Shown here: positions 1 through 8,149 of the stretch, piece by piece
How the letters are laid out: each line of letters starts with the position of its first letter
How positions within the stretch are numbered: position 1 is the stretch's first letter
Origin: Uliginosibacterium sp036017065
GTDB taxonomy: Bacteria; Pseudomonadota; Gammaproteobacteria; Burkholderiales; Rhodocyclaceae
Direction of reading: 5' to 3'
Assembly (NCBI RefSeq): GCF_036017065.1
Contig: NZ_JAYXHR010000003.1
Span: forward strand, 186,001-250,000
Length of the DNA: 64,000 bases
Made by a program: the position numbers and the translations under genes
Notes under the pieces: model-generated
The model's input: only the letters and a program-made list of their open reading frames with translations
What the model was told of the DNA's origin: nothing
Databases searched by the model: none

Positions 1-1
1 C

Positions 2-244
2 GCGTTCTCGCCACAGCGGCTGCGTGACGGCGCGTGGCAATGGGGCATCTACGAAGATCTCGCGCGTCCCGGCATCTTCGTCGAGCACTTCCTCGTCGCG
101 TCCTGGGCGGAGCATCAGCGCCAGCACCACCGCGTATCGGTGGCGGATGCCGACCTGCAGGCGCATGTGCGCGCCTTCCACGCCGGCAGCGAGCCGCCGC
201 AGGTCAGGCACCTGATCGCAGCGAACCCGCCGACGCGACCCTAG
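2..244 (+). CDS. C-terminal end of an MFS exporter (MFS_3 type), 5' part outside window
   Basis: The reading frame is open from base 2 to a TAG at 242-244, giving the last 80 residues of a longer protein. The text contains RDGAWQWGIYED, then RPGIFVEHFLVASWAEH, then VRAFHAG and HLIAA. This is the cytoplasmic tail usual in MFS_3 / EntS-like transporters, where a monooxygenase-like segment follows the twelve helices. No membrane helix lies in the visible part, as expected for that tail. Family placement rests on this tail pattern only, and the substrate cannot be told. Confidence 0.7.
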   Translation, partial: AFSPQRLRDGAWQWGIYEDLARPGIFVEHFLVASWAEHQRQHHRVSVADADLQAHVRAFHAGSEPPQVRHLIAANPPTRP

Positions 245-286
245 GCGGCAGGCCGCCCGGGTCGCGTCAGGTCGCATCGGCCGTAT

Positions 287-685
287 TCAGGCCGCGTTCA
301 GCGCGGTGGCAGTGTTGATCGTGATGTCGCCGACGAGCGTCTTATGCACCGGGCAGGCGTTGGCGATGCGCAGGATGGACGCCTGCTGCTCCTCGTCCAG
401 GTTGCCCGTCACGTGGATCGTGCGGGTCATCGTGAAGCCGGCCTCGGTCTTGCCGTGCGTCACCTCCACGCGCAGGACCTGTATGTCGTAGCCCTTGCGT
501 TTGACATACAGCTCTAGCGTCAGCGCCGTGCAGGCCGCCAGCGCGCCGTCCAGCAGATCGTGTGCCGAAGGGTGGGGGCCGCCGCCGGCTTCCGCATCGA
601 GATCCACTTCGATGCCGCCGTGATCGAAGCTCACGTCGCAGGCGGTCTTGCCGCTGGCGGTCGTCCAGAGGGCTTGTGTCGTCAT
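287..685 (-). CDS. OsmC family protein (YhfA-like)
   Basis: This 132-residue protein has the OsmC fold signature. Cys52 sits in AACTALTLE and Cys111 in NACPVHKTL, the two thiols that reduce hydroperoxides in active members. The start at 685 was chosen because GGAGAA stands just upstream on the minus strand; longer frames lack any ribosome site. OsmC/Ohr proteins are cytoplasmic thiol peroxidases, but the YhfA branch has no firm substrate. It converges on the MFS gene, is transcribed alone, and is one of two OsmC-family genes in the window (the other is at 6358-6795). Confidence 0.85.
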   Translation of the reverse strand: MTTQALWTTASGKTACDVSFDHGGIEVDLDAEAGGGPHPSAHDLLDGALAACTALTLELYVKRKGYDIQVLRVEVTHGKTEAGFTMTRTIHVTGNLDEEQQASILRIANACPVHKTLVGDITINTATALNAA

Positions 686-1054
686 CAGGTTCTCCTGTGT
701 TCGGTCAGCTGTGTGGCGCCACACCTTAGCCGAGGCCGCGCCGGCCGTCATGCCCCCTGCGAGAGGGGCGGGGCCGGCGAAGGGTGTCTCACGTGGCAGG
801 CATTGGCGGTGGTGGACCCGCACTGCACCAAGACGACTGCACGGCTTGTCAGACGAAACGAATTTCCCGTTGTCAATCGTTTAACCTGATGTCGGCTCCT
901 GCTCGGCAGGGCAAGACTGTGTAGCGACGCAATCCCGGTCCGGATGACGGGAGTCCCCGGCAGTAGCGACGGGGAAAGGAGTGCGTCGCGGACCGCCGGC
1001 TCGAACCGGTGGCCCATAAATCGAACACAGACAAAACCACACAAGGAGCCAAAC
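686..1054. other. Intergenic region between divergent OsmC and PL7-like genes
   Basis: No gene is supported here. It must hold the promoters of both divergent neighbours. The AT-richer part at 850-890 carries the 9-mer AATCGTTTA at 875-883 (reverse complement TAAACGATT), also found in front of the alginate-lyase-family gene at 21138. The RBS of the downstream gene is AAGGAG at 1043-1048. Confidence 0.5.
875..883 (-). promoter_or_regulatory. Candidate operator core TAAACGATT upstream of PL7-like gene
   Basis: The top strand reads AATCGTTTA. The reverse complement with flanks is GGTTAAACGATTGAC, close to GGTAAACGATTTAC at 21053-21066 in front of the alginate-lyase-family gene. A shared LacI- or GntR-type repressor would explain it; that is inference from two polysaccharide-lyase loci. 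Confidence 0.35.
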
Positions 1055-1675
1055 ATGAACAAGCCGACATCTGGCACAACCCGCCTCGCCTTGCCCGTCC
1101 TGGCGGTATCGCTGTGCCTCGCCAGCACGCTGGCGATGGCCTCGACCAACGCGCAGCACACCGACATCCGCAACGGCGGGTCGATCAACTCCGGCGATGA
1201 TCCGAACGCGGATTCGCCGATCTTCTCGATCGTGAACCAGTCCGCCAGCCGCGCGGAGTTCCGCTTCCGCACCTACACCAGCGGCACGCACACGCTGGAG
1301 GGCACCTTCAAGCTGCTGGCCCGCTCCGGCGGCAACACCAGCATCGCGCAGACCTTCTCCGAGACCGGCGGCAACCCGATCAGCCAGCTGGCCATCGATA
1401 CCAACGGCTACTTCTACGAAGTGCAGCGCAGTACCGGCGACAGCAGCAGTGCGCGCAGCTGCAACCTGCCGAAGATCAACGTCGGCAGCAGCGTGAAGAT
1501 CCGCATCGTCTACAACGCGGACAACGGCACCAGTACGTCGTACATCAACGGCGCCAAGTGCAAGACCATCACCAAGTCCGGCTGGCGCAACCTCTACACC
1601 AAGATCGGCGCGTACCACACCGCCAGCGGTTCCGGCAGCATGAGGGTGCAGTGGACCAGCTTCACCGTGCAGTAA
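1055..1675 (+). CDS. Secreted PL7-like (alginate lyase superfamily) jelly-roll protein
   Basis: The 206-residue protein starts with a clear signal peptide, charged to residue 10, hydrophobic 11-28, cleavage probably after ALAMA near 29. The rest looks like the beta-jelly-roll of polysaccharide lyase family 7: RAEFR at 66-70 stands for the family R-(S/T)-E-(L/F)-R strand, and LYTKIGAYHT at 180-189 for Y-F-K-A-G-x-Y. The family Q-(I/V)-H strand appears as AQT (98-100), so the usual catalytic His is not visible. It may be a distant lyase with another substrate, or a binding protein. The start has AAGGAG 7 bases upstream. A terminator follows at 1701. Confidence 0.5.
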   Translation: MNKPTSGTTRLALPVLAVSLCLASTLAMASTNAQHTDIRNGGSINSGDDPNADSPIFSIVNQSASRAEFRFRTYTSGTHTLEGTFKLLARSGGNTSIAQTFSETGGNPISQLAIDTNGYFYEVQRSTGDSSSARSCNLPKINVGSSVKIRIVYNADNGTSTSYINGAKCKTITKSGWRNLYTKIGAYHTASGSGSMRVQWTSFTVQ

Positions 1676-1700
1676 GCGAAGGCACCTGTCACAGCCCGCA

Positions 1701-1726
1701 ATGGCCGCCGGCAGGCGGCCATTTTT
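1701..1726 (+). terminator. Rho-independent terminator after PL7-like gene
   Basis: A 9-bp stem ATGGCCGCC / GGCGGCCAT closes a GGCA loop and is followed by five T. It lies 26 bases behind the stop of the PL7-like gene and before the next coding start at 1810. Confidence 0.85.
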
Positions 1727-1809
1727 CATGGGCAAACCAGTGGGCGCGGCCTCGCTGCGCTGCGCCGGCTGGCGTACAGTGCGGGCATCTTTTCCCGCGG
1801 AGTGCCGTC

Positions 1810-2898
1810 ATGTCTTCCTGGCCAGACACACGCATCCTCGATCTGTTCGGCATAGGGCTTCCGATCCTGCAGGCGCCGATGGCCGGCCCCAACCTGCACG
1901 AGCTGGCCGTGGCCGTCGCGCAGGCCGGCGGGCTTGGCGCGCTTCCCTGCGCGTTGCTGACTGCGGAGACCGTGCGTGAGCAGGTGGCGTTGTTCCGCCA
2001 GCAGCTGCGCGCGCCGCTGAACCTCAACTTCTTCTGCCACCACCCACCCGTGCCGGACCCCGCCCGCGAGGCGGCCTGGCGGGCGCGCCTCGCGCCGTAC
2101 TACGTGGAGCTGGGCCTGGACCCGGCGATGCCGGCACCGGCCGGAACGCGCGCGCCTTTCGACGATGCCTTCTGCCGTGTCGTCGAGGAGCTGCGGCCGG
2201 AGGTGGTGAGCTTTCACTTCGGTCTGCCCGAGCCCACCTTGTTGGCGCGGGTGCGGGCCGCCGGCGCGAAAGTCATTTCATCCGCCACGACGGTGGCCGA
2301 GGCGCGTTGGCTGGCGGAGCGCGGTTGCGACGCGATCATCGCGCAAGGCTTCGAGGCAGGCGGCCACCGCGGTGTGTTCCTGCAGGGTGAGGACATCAGC
2401 ACGCAGGTCGGTACCTTCGCGCTGGTGCCACAGGTCGTCGATGCGGTGGATGTGCCGGTGATCGCTGCCGGCGGCATCGCGGATGCCCGTGGCATCGCCG
2501 CGGCTTTCGCACTCGGTGCTGCGGCCGTACAGATCGGCACGGCCTACCTCTTCTGCCCCGAGGCGCGTGTGCCGGCACCGCACCGTGCGGCGCTGGCCAG
2601 CCTGCAGGCCGAGGACACGGCGCTGACCAACCTGTTCACCGGCCGCCCCGCGCGCGGCATCGTCAACCGCCTGATGCGCGAGCAGGGGCCGATGTCCGCG
2701 TCGGCACCCGCCTTCCCGCTCGCGGGCGGGGCGCTAGCACCGTTGCGCGCAGCCAGCGAGCCGGAAGGCTCCGGTGACTTCATGTCGCTGTGGGCGGGGC
2801 AGGCAGCGCGACTCGGTCGCCCCATGCCGGCCGGCGAACTGACGCGGACGCTGGCGGCCGAGGCGCTGGCACGCATGCAGGGCGGAGGCGCGGCATGA
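1810..2898 (+). CDS. Nitronate monooxygenase family protein
   Basis: This 362-residue FMN-dependent TIM-barrel enzyme belongs to the 2-nitropropane dioxygenase / nitronate monooxygenase family. It opens with the family motif LPILQAPMAG (residues 17-26), continues with GGLGALP, and has the FMN-phosphate region GFEAGGHRG followed by VIAAGGIADARG. Near the C-terminus FTGRPARGI is also typical. Members oxidise alkyl nitronates or propionate-3-nitronate, a toxic metabolite. The start at 1810 has GGAGTG upstream. It overlaps the next gene by ATGA, so the two are translationally coupled. Confidence 0.85.
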   Translation: MSSWPDTRILDLFGIGLPILQAPMAGPNLHELAVAVAQAGGLGALPCALLTAETVREQVALFRQQLRAPLNLNFFCHHPPVPDPAREAAWRARLAPYYVELGLDPAMPAPAGTRAPFDDAFCRVVEELRPEVVSFHFGLPEPTLLARVRAAGAKVISSATTVAEARWLAERGCDAIIAQGFEAGGHRGVFLQGEDISTQVGTFALVPQVVDAVDVPVIAAGGIADARGIAAAFALGAAAVQIGTAYLFCPEARVPAPHRAALASLQAEDTALTNLFTGRPARGIVNRLMREQGPMSASAPAFPLAGGALAPLRAASEPEGSGDFMSLWAGQAARLGRPMPAGELTRTLAAEALARMQGGGAA

Positions 2899-3275
2899 GC
2901 ATCGAGCTGGACCACAGCATCGTGTCCTCGCGCGACAAGGCTGCCGGCGCGCGCCGGCTGGCAGAGATCCTCGGCGTGGCGAGCGGTCCCGCCCGCTTCG
3001 GCCCCTTCCACGCGGTGTATGTGAACGAGGGCCTGACGCTGGACTTCATCGATACGGACGAGGACTTCCCGGTGCAGCATTTCTGCTTCCGTGTCACACC
3101 GGCGGACTTCGAGACCATCCGCGTCCGCCTCGACGCGATGGGCATCCCCTGGCGCGGCACCGTGTCCGGGCCGATGGACAGGAAGGTCGGCGCGCACTTC
3201 GGCAACATCTACTGGAACGAACCCGACGGCCATCAATGGGAGTTGCTGACCGTCAGCTACGCGCGCGCTTCCTGA
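2895..3275 (+). CDS. VOC (glyoxalase/bleomycin resistance) family protein
   Basis: The 126-residue protein has one vicinal-oxygen-chelate module: a first beta-alpha-beta-beta-beta unit ending in GLTLDFIDTDED and QHFCFRVTP, and a second with NIYWNEPDGHQWELLTVSY. The last segment is the common metal-site Glu strand. VOC proteins dimerise and bind metal, but their reactions vary widely. The ATG overlaps the stop of the nitronate monooxygenase gene, so it is probably co-expressed with it. No specific substrate can be named. Confidence 0.75.
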   Translation: MSIELDHSIVSSRDKAAGARRLAEILGVASGPARFGPFHAVYVNEGLTLDFIDTDEDFPVQHFCFRVTPADFETIRVRLDAMGIPWRGTVSGPMDRKVGAHFGNIYWNEPDGHQWELLTVSYARAS

Positions 3276-3311
3276 TCGCGTGGCGCGCCGGGCTGCTTGC
3301 GGCAGGGCGGG

Positions 3312-3500
3312 TCAGCAGCGCGATTTCCACTCGCGGAGTTCCTTTTCGAGCAGGCGACGACCCGCTTCGTGGGCACGTGCGATCAGCGCATCGACGTTGC
3401 CGTCGTTCACGTGCTCGTGTCCGAAACCGCGCTTGAGTTCATCGAACACCTGATCGAGGTCGTCCGGGTCTATCGGGCTGGAGGGGTTCTGCAAAGACAT
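3312..3500 (-). CDS. Small acidic/charged hypothetical protein (62 aa)
   Basis: I do not recognise a family. The 62-residue product is hydrophilic, begins MSLQNPSSPIDPDDLDQVFD and ends in a charged helix (RRLLEKELREWKSRC). It has no signal peptide or membrane segment. Support comes from a strong GGAGAT ribosome site 6 bases before the ATG and from compact helix-forming sequence. It is convergent with the VOC gene and divergent from egtB. Confidence 0.6.
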   Translation of the reverse strand: MSLQNPSSPIDPDDLDQVFDELKRGFGHEHVNDGNVDALIARAHEAGRRLLEKELREWKSRC

Positions 3501-3814
3501 GACGATCTCCTTCTCTTGAGGATCGGGGTACGTCGAGTCTCACCCGCTGTTGCCGGTCGGGCGTGAGCGGGGAGTGGGTCACTCCATTCAAGCGATTTCC
3601 GGCGGCCCGGTGACTCCTCAAGCTTCCCGACCGCATGTAGGAAGCCTCCCGCGCGCCGCGAACGTGCTGCCATGCGGGCTGGCGACGGCGTAGTCCTCCT
3701 CCCACGCCGGCTTCAGCGGATACCGACGAAGGGGCGTCCGGCGCGGGTCGTAATGTCTGCATTCCGCCGCGCCGCTCCATCGACTGCGGCCGGGCGATAG
3801 CGGGGGCATCGGAC
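3501..3814. other. Intergenic region before egtB
   Basis: No coding sequence is supported in either direction. It should contain the promoters of the 62-aa protein (minus) and egtB (plus). A short imperfect palindrome, GAGTGGGTCACTC, lies near 3574-3586; I cannot link it to a known regulator. Confidence 0.4.
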
Positions 3815-5221
3815 ATGGGCGTCGTGACGGATGTGCAGCGGGCTGGGCGGCGGGGCGTGGCGGTGGAAGAGATGCCGGAAGAGATGCCGGAAGACGTGCC
3901 GGAACGTGGATCGCCCCGTGACGTGGCCACCCGCTTAGACGCGGTGCGCAGCCGCAGCCTCGCGCTGGCGGCGCCCCTCTCCGCGGAAGACCTGTGTGTG
4001 CAATCGATGCCGGATGCCAGTCCGGGCAAGTGGCACCTGGCCCACAGCACCTGGTTCTTCGAGACCCTGGTGCTGGCGACACACTGCGGTGGCTACGAAG
4101 AATTCCATCCGCATTTCCGCTTCCTGTTCAATTCCTACTACGAGTCCCTAGGCGCGCGCCACGCACGCAACGAGCGCGGCCTGTTGACGCGGCCGGCGCT
4201 CGCCAGCGTGCTGGACTACCGTCGTCACGTCGACGCGGCCGTTGCCGGACTGATCCACGACGCCGACGAAGACACCTGGCGGCGCGTCGCACCGCTGCTC
4301 GAACTGGGCCTGCATCACGAACAGCAGCACCAGGAACTGCTGCTCACCGACATCAAGCATCTGCTGTCGTGCAACCCCTTGTTGCCGGCCTATGTCGACG
4401 ATGTCCTGCCTGCAGGCGGTACGGGACATGCGGCCGTATCCCTGCAATGGCTGGCCTGTGCGGGCGGCGAGGCCGAGGTCGGCCACGCCGATGCGGCGGG
4501 CTTTGCCTTCGACAACGAGATGCCGCGCCACCGCGTGCTGCTGCAGCCCTTCCACATCGCCAACCGCTGCGTGACTTGCGGCGAATACCTGGCCTTCATG
4601 GAGGACGGCGGCTATCGACGACCCGAGTTCTGGTTGTCGGACGGCTGGGCCCTGGTCAAGGCGCAGGAATGGCGGGCGCCGATGTACTGGCACGACGCGG
4701 ACAGCCTGGCCGCGCGCGGCTGGCCATCCGGTGCGGGGCAGGGCAGCTGGCAGGTGTTCAGCCTGTACGGACTGCGGTCGCTGGACCATGCCGGGCCCGT
4801 GTGCCACCTGAGCTTCCACGAGGCGGTGGCGTATGCCAACTGGGCAGGCGCGCGCCTGCCCACGGAGTTCGAATGGGAAGCGGCGGTGACGGCGCACGGC
4901 GTGCAACCGTCTTTCGCCGCGCGTGACGGGGTGGGGTTTCTGCATCCGCGCGCCGCCTCGCATGGCGGTGGTGGGGACCTGCTGCAGGCCTTCGGCGACG
5001 TCTGGACGTGGACGCGATCGTCCTACGAGCCCTATCCACGTTACCGCCCCTTGCGCGGGGCGGTCGGCGAATACAACGGCAAGTTCATGGTCGGCCAGGT
5101 CGTCCTGCGCGGCAGCAGTTGCGCCACGCCGCCAGGGCATGCCCGCACCACCTACCGCAACTTCTTTCCTCCCGGCGCGCGCTGGCAGTTCTCGGGCATC
5201 CGCCTCGCGCAGGACTTCTGA
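3815..5221 (+). CDS. egtB: Ergothioneine biosynthesis protein EgtB (iron-dependent sulfoxide synthase)
   Basis: EgtB joins hercynine to a sulfur donor through an O2-dependent C-S bond. The 468-residue protein has a DinB-like domain with HLAHSTWFFE (74-83) and the iron-binding HHEQQHQE (167-174), then an FGE-sulfatase domain starting at about 230 (NEMPRHRV), with LPTEFEWE and the ending ARTTYRNFFPPGARWQFSG. Length and order match the family. The start is uncertain: the first 35 residues include a 12-bp tandem repeat (EMPEEMPEDVPE), and later ATGs at 3872 and 3884 lie inside it. egtD follows after 11 bases. Confidence 0.93.
   Translation: MGVVTDVQRAGRRGVAVEEMPEEMPEDVPERGSPRDVATRLDAVRSRSLALAAPLSAEDLCVQSMPDASPGKWHLAHSTWFFETLVLATHCGGYEEFHPHFRFLFNSYYESLGARHARNERGLLTRPALASVLDYRRHVDAAVAGLIHDADEDTWRRVAPLLELGLHHEQQHQELLLTDIKHLLSCNPLLPAYVDDVLPAGGTGHAAVSLQWLACAGGEAEVGHADAAGFAFDNEMPRHRVLLQPFHIANRCVTCGEYLAFMEDGGYRRPEFWLSDGWALVKAQEWRAPMYWHDADSLAARGWPSGAGQGSWQVFSLYGLRSLDHAGPVCHLSFHEAVAYANWAGARLPTEFEWEAAVTAHGVQPSFAARDGVGFLHPRAASHGGGGDLLQAFGDVWTWTRSSYEPYPRYRPLRGAVGEYNGKFMVGQVVLRGSSCATPPGHARTTYRNFFPPGARWQFSGIRLAQDF
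3869..3904 (+). repeat. Three 12-bp tandem repeats in the egtB N-terminus
   Basis: GAGATGCCGGAA occurs twice exactly and a third time as GACGTGCCGGAA. It is in frame and encodes an acidic E-x-P-E stretch outside the catalytic domains. Copy number could vary by slippage without frameshift. Confidence 0.8.
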
Positions 5222-5232
5222 AAGGCTCGCTC

Positions 5233-6303
5233 ATGTTCCTTGCACCTTCCGTCGCCGACAACGCGCAGGTCCTCCGTGACATCGGCATGCCAGGGCTTCA
5301 TCCGCCCACGACGCCTCCTGTCGTGGAGGAAGCGGCTGGTGTGGCCGCTTTCCGTGCCGACCTGCTCCGCGGGCTGGCGGCCACGCCGCGCTCGGTGTCG
5401 CCCAAGTACTTCTACGACGCGGCGGGCTCCGCGCTGTTCGAGCGCATCTGCGAACTGCCGGAGTACTACCCGACGCGCGTGGAGCTCGGCATCCTGCGAC
5501 GGCACGCGGCGGACATGGCTGCCTGCATCGGGCCGGACGCGGAGATCATCGAGTTCGGCGCCGGGGCCAGCGTGAAGATCCGCGTCTTGCTGGATGCGCT
5601 CGCCCAGCCACGCCGCTTCGTGCCGATCGACATTTCCGGCGAGCATCTCCATGACGCGGCCGCCCAGCTCGGGCAGGACTACCCGTGGCTGGACATCGCG
5701 CCGATCGCCGCCGACTTCACCGATGCCGCGTTTCACGCACGCCTGGGAATGCACATCGACGCGGCGGGTAGCGGCGAAGAAGCACGGGGAAGGCGTGTGG
5801 GCTTCTTCCCCGGCTCCAGCATCGGCAACTTCGATCCGGCCGAGGCGCGCAACTTCCTGACGCTGGCGCGACGGTCGCTGCGCGGCGGCGGCCTGCTGAT
5901 CGGCTACGACCTGGTGAAGGACCCCGCCGTCCTGCACGCTGCCTACAACGACGCAGCCGGCGTCACCGCGGCCTTCAACCGCAACCTGCTGGTGCGCGCC
6001 AATAGCGAGCTGGATGCCGACTTCCAGCCGCAATGCTTTGACCACTATGCGTTCTACAACCCGGTGCGCCAGCGCGTGGAGATGCACCTGGTGAGCAGCG
6101 TGCCGCAGCTTGTCCGCATCGGCGGTGAGTGTGGTGGGGACGTCGAGTTCGCGGAAGGCGATTCGATCCACACCGAGAACTCGCACAAGTTCACCGTCGA
6201 GTCCTTCTCCGCGCTCGCGCAGGCCGCGGGGTTCATTCCCGGTCCTGTCTGGCACGATCCGTCGCGCTGGTTCTGCGTGCAGTGGCTGCGCGCGCCGGAA
6301 TGA
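5233..6303 (+). CDS. egtD: L-histidine N-alpha-methyltransferase EgtD
   Basis: EgtD trimethylates histidine to hercynine with S-adenosylmethionine, the first step of ergothioneine synthesis. The 356-residue protein shows the family block SPKYFYDAAGSALFERI, then LPEYYPTRVE, an SAM-binding EFGAGASVKI and GFFPGSSIGNF, and the C-terminal ENSHKFTVESF. The ATG at 5233 with AAAGG upstream fits the known N-terminus; extension into egtB is not needed. Placement 11 bases after egtB indicates one operon delivering both enzymes. A GC-rich hairpin after the stop may end the transcript. Confidence 0.95.
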   Translation: MFLAPSVADNAQVLRDIGMPGLHPPTTPPVVEEAAGVAAFRADLLRGLAATPRSVSPKYFYDAAGSALFERICELPEYYPTRVELGILRRHAADMAACIGPDAEIIEFGAGASVKIRVLLDALAQPRRFVPIDISGEHLHDAAAQLGQDYPWLDIAPIAADFTDAAFHARLGMHIDAAGSGEEARGRRVGFFPGSSIGNFDPAEARNFLTLARRSLRGGGLLIGYDLVKDPAVLHAAYNDAAGVTAAFNRNLLVRANSELDADFQPQCFDHYAFYNPVRQRVEMHLVSSVPQLVRIGGECGGDVEFAEGDSIHTENSHKFTVESFSALAQAAGFIPGPVWHDPSRWFCVQWLRAPE

Positions 6304-6306
6304 GAA

Positions 6307-6341
6307 GAGGGGCGTGCCGTCCGGCCGGACGGCACCCCCTC
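6307..6341. terminator. GC-rich hairpin between convergent egtD and osmC
   Basis: The arms GAGGGGcGTGCCGTCCGG and CCGGACGGCACCCCCTC pair over 17 bp with one bulged C. No T-run follows on either side, so it is a weak candidate for a shared bidirectional stop. Confidence 0.4.
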
Positions 6342-6357
6342 GTGACGCAAGCCGGAT

Positions 6358-6795
6358 TCAGTTGGTCAGGTGCGCTTCCAGGCTGATGTCCTGGACGCTC
6401 GCCAGGGCCTTCGACAGCGGGCATTCGCGTTTCGCGGTCAGCGCGATGTCCTGGAAGCGGGCTTCATCCAGTCCCGGCACGCGTGCATCCAGATGCAGGG
6501 TGATGCGGTCGATGGCGAAGCCTTCGCCCTGCTTGACGAGATTCACCCTGGCGCGCGTCTCGACCTTCTCGGTCGCGAAGCCGGCCTTGTCGCACGCGAA
6601 CGAGAACGCCATGGTGAAGCAGGCGGCGTGGGCGGCGGCGAGCAGCTCCTCCGGGTTGGTGCCCTTGCGGTCGTCGCCGAAGCGGCTGGCGAAGCCGTAG
6701 GGGTAGGCGCGCAGTGCCTCCGTCTCGGTACTGATCTCGCCGCGGCCTTCCTTGCCACGGCCCTGCCACTGGATCTGTGCAGTCTTTTCACTCAT
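6358..6795 (-). CDS. osmC: OsmC-type peroxiredoxin
   Basis: The 145-residue protein matches OsmC along its length: AYPYGFASRFGDDRKGTNPEEL, Cys59 in AHAACFTMAFS and Cys125 in KRECPLSKAL. The two thiols reduce organic hydroperoxides; the enzyme is cytoplasmic and usually induced by osmotic stress or stationary phase. GGAG lies 8 bases before the ATG. It converges on egtD, so two redox-protective functions sit side by side, but they are not co-transcribed. Confidence 0.9.
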   Translation of the reverse strand: MSEKTAQIQWQGRGKEGRGEISTETEALRAYPYGFASRFGDDRKGTNPEELLAAAHAACFTMAFSFACDKAGFATEKVETRARVNLVKQGEGFAIDRITLHLDARVPGLDEARFQDIALTAKRECPLSKALASVQDISLEAHLTN

Positions 6796-6865
6796 GGTCG
6801 TACTCCTTCATCGGTGGGTGAGTGGAACCTGGGGGATTGCTGAAACCGGTCGCGTTGCCGCTGGC

Positions 6866-7963
6866 TCACTTCGGGCGCGGGGGCCGGACATGCGTATCGG
6901 GCGGCAGCAGGCGGCCGCTGCGCAGGTCCTTGATCGCATAGGCCAGCGCGCGGCCGACGTTGCGCACCTCCTCCTGCAGCGCCTCGTCGGCGTCCAGCGT
7001 GTCGTGGCTGTTGTAGTAGGGCTCGTAGTAGCCGACGTAGCGGTCGAGCCGCGCGGCGGCACCTGCGTCGATCAGGCCCATCCAGTCCAGCCAGTCGGTG
7101 AGGTTGCGCCGCAGTGACTCCACGCCGGCCACGTCGCCGTGCACGACCACGCCATAGGCGCGACCGGCGAGGTGCTTGGGGTAATGCCAGCCGTTGGCTT
7201 CGATGACCTTGGCTTCCAGCGCTTTCTTGCCGTGGGTGCTGGTGGGATCGGGATTGCCACCGTCCGCGCAGACCAGCCGGTCGATCATCGCCTTCAGCGG
7301 GCCGGGCGCCTGGTACCAGTAGGTAGGCGTCACGATGACGATGCCATGTGCCGCCACCCAGCGTTCGTAGATCTCCGCCATCCAGTCGTCCGCCTGGTCC
7401 AGCGCGTGGTTCGGGTAGCAACTGCAGGGCCAGTGGCACAGCGGCATCGCGGTCGCCACGCAGCCCTTGCACGGATGGATCGCGCGGCCGTACTCGGATG
7501 TCACGCGGCTGAGGTCGAGGATGTCCACCTCGATGCCGAGCGCTCGCGCCGATTCTTCTACCAGCCCGGCCATCCGCCAGGTCTTCGACACTTCCCCGGG
7601 GCAGGAGCCTTCGTTGCGTGCGCCACCGGCGATCACCAGCAGGCGATCCGGCGTCTGCGGGTCGGCCCAGCGTTCCTGTGCGACGCGCAGGCGCTCACGC
7701 GTCGCCAGCCAGTCCACCGAGAGGTCGTACTCCGGGGCTTCGAATTCCGGGCCGGCCTTGCGGGTCACGGGGGCCTTGCGGCCATCCTGGTAGGCCTGCC
7801 ACGCGATGTCTTCCAGCCGTTCGATGGCGTCGCGCTCGACGGCGAAGGCCGGGTCCGCGAACCGTTCGTGGAAGCGGATGCGGAACGTGCCGCGGTCCAG
7901 CTTGCTGGACGGCTGGCCGTGGCGGACCTCGATGTCGGCGGCGATGTCGGCGTACTTCGGCAT
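6866..7963 (-). CDS. NAD(P)H-dependent flavodoxin-type oxidoreductase with Cys cluster
   Basis: The 365-residue protein has about 100 N-terminal residues of unknown kind, then an FMN-binding flavodoxin-like domain beginning at LLVIAGGARNEGSCPG (108-123), with TPTYWYQAPGPLKAMIDR as the second FMN loop. Between them are five cysteines, C165, C168, C176, C180 and C182 (CKGC, then LCHWPCSC), suggesting a metal or Fe-S site as in iron-sulfur flavoproteins. The start at 7963 is preferred over 7990 because the family block MPKYADI begins there. It is probably a cytoplasmic reductase; substrate unknown. Confidence 0.75.
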   Translation of the reverse strand: MPKYADIAADIEVRHGQPSSKLDRGTFRIRFHERFADPAFAVERDAIERLEDIAWQAYQDGRKAPVTRKAGPEFEAPEYDLSVDWLATRERLRVAQERWADPQTPDRLLVIAGGARNEGSCPGEVSKTWRMAGLVEESARALGIEVDILDLSRVTSEYGRAIHPCKGCVATAMPLCHWPCSCYPNHALDQADDWMAEIYERWVAAHGIVIVTPTYWYQAPGPLKAMIDRLVCADGGNPDPTSTHGKKALEAKVIEANGWHYPKHLAGRAYGVVVHGDVAGVESLRRNLTDWLDWMGLIDAGAAARLDRYVGYYEPYYNSHDTLDADEALQEEVRNVGRALAYAIKDLRSGRLLPPDTHVRPPRPK

Positions 7964-8149
7964 GGGTGCACGAACTGCAGGCGGGAACATCGACTATGCG
8001 CCGTCCCCGAACGAACATTAGTGGGAGCCGTCCCCGCCGACGCGCGGGAGATGTCCTACGCGTCGTCGCAGCGACGCCCGTGGCCTGTACGCGTGCGCGG
8101 CAGCGGGCTAAGCTGCTCGCGCCTGCAACGCCATGCGAGGAGTGCCGGA

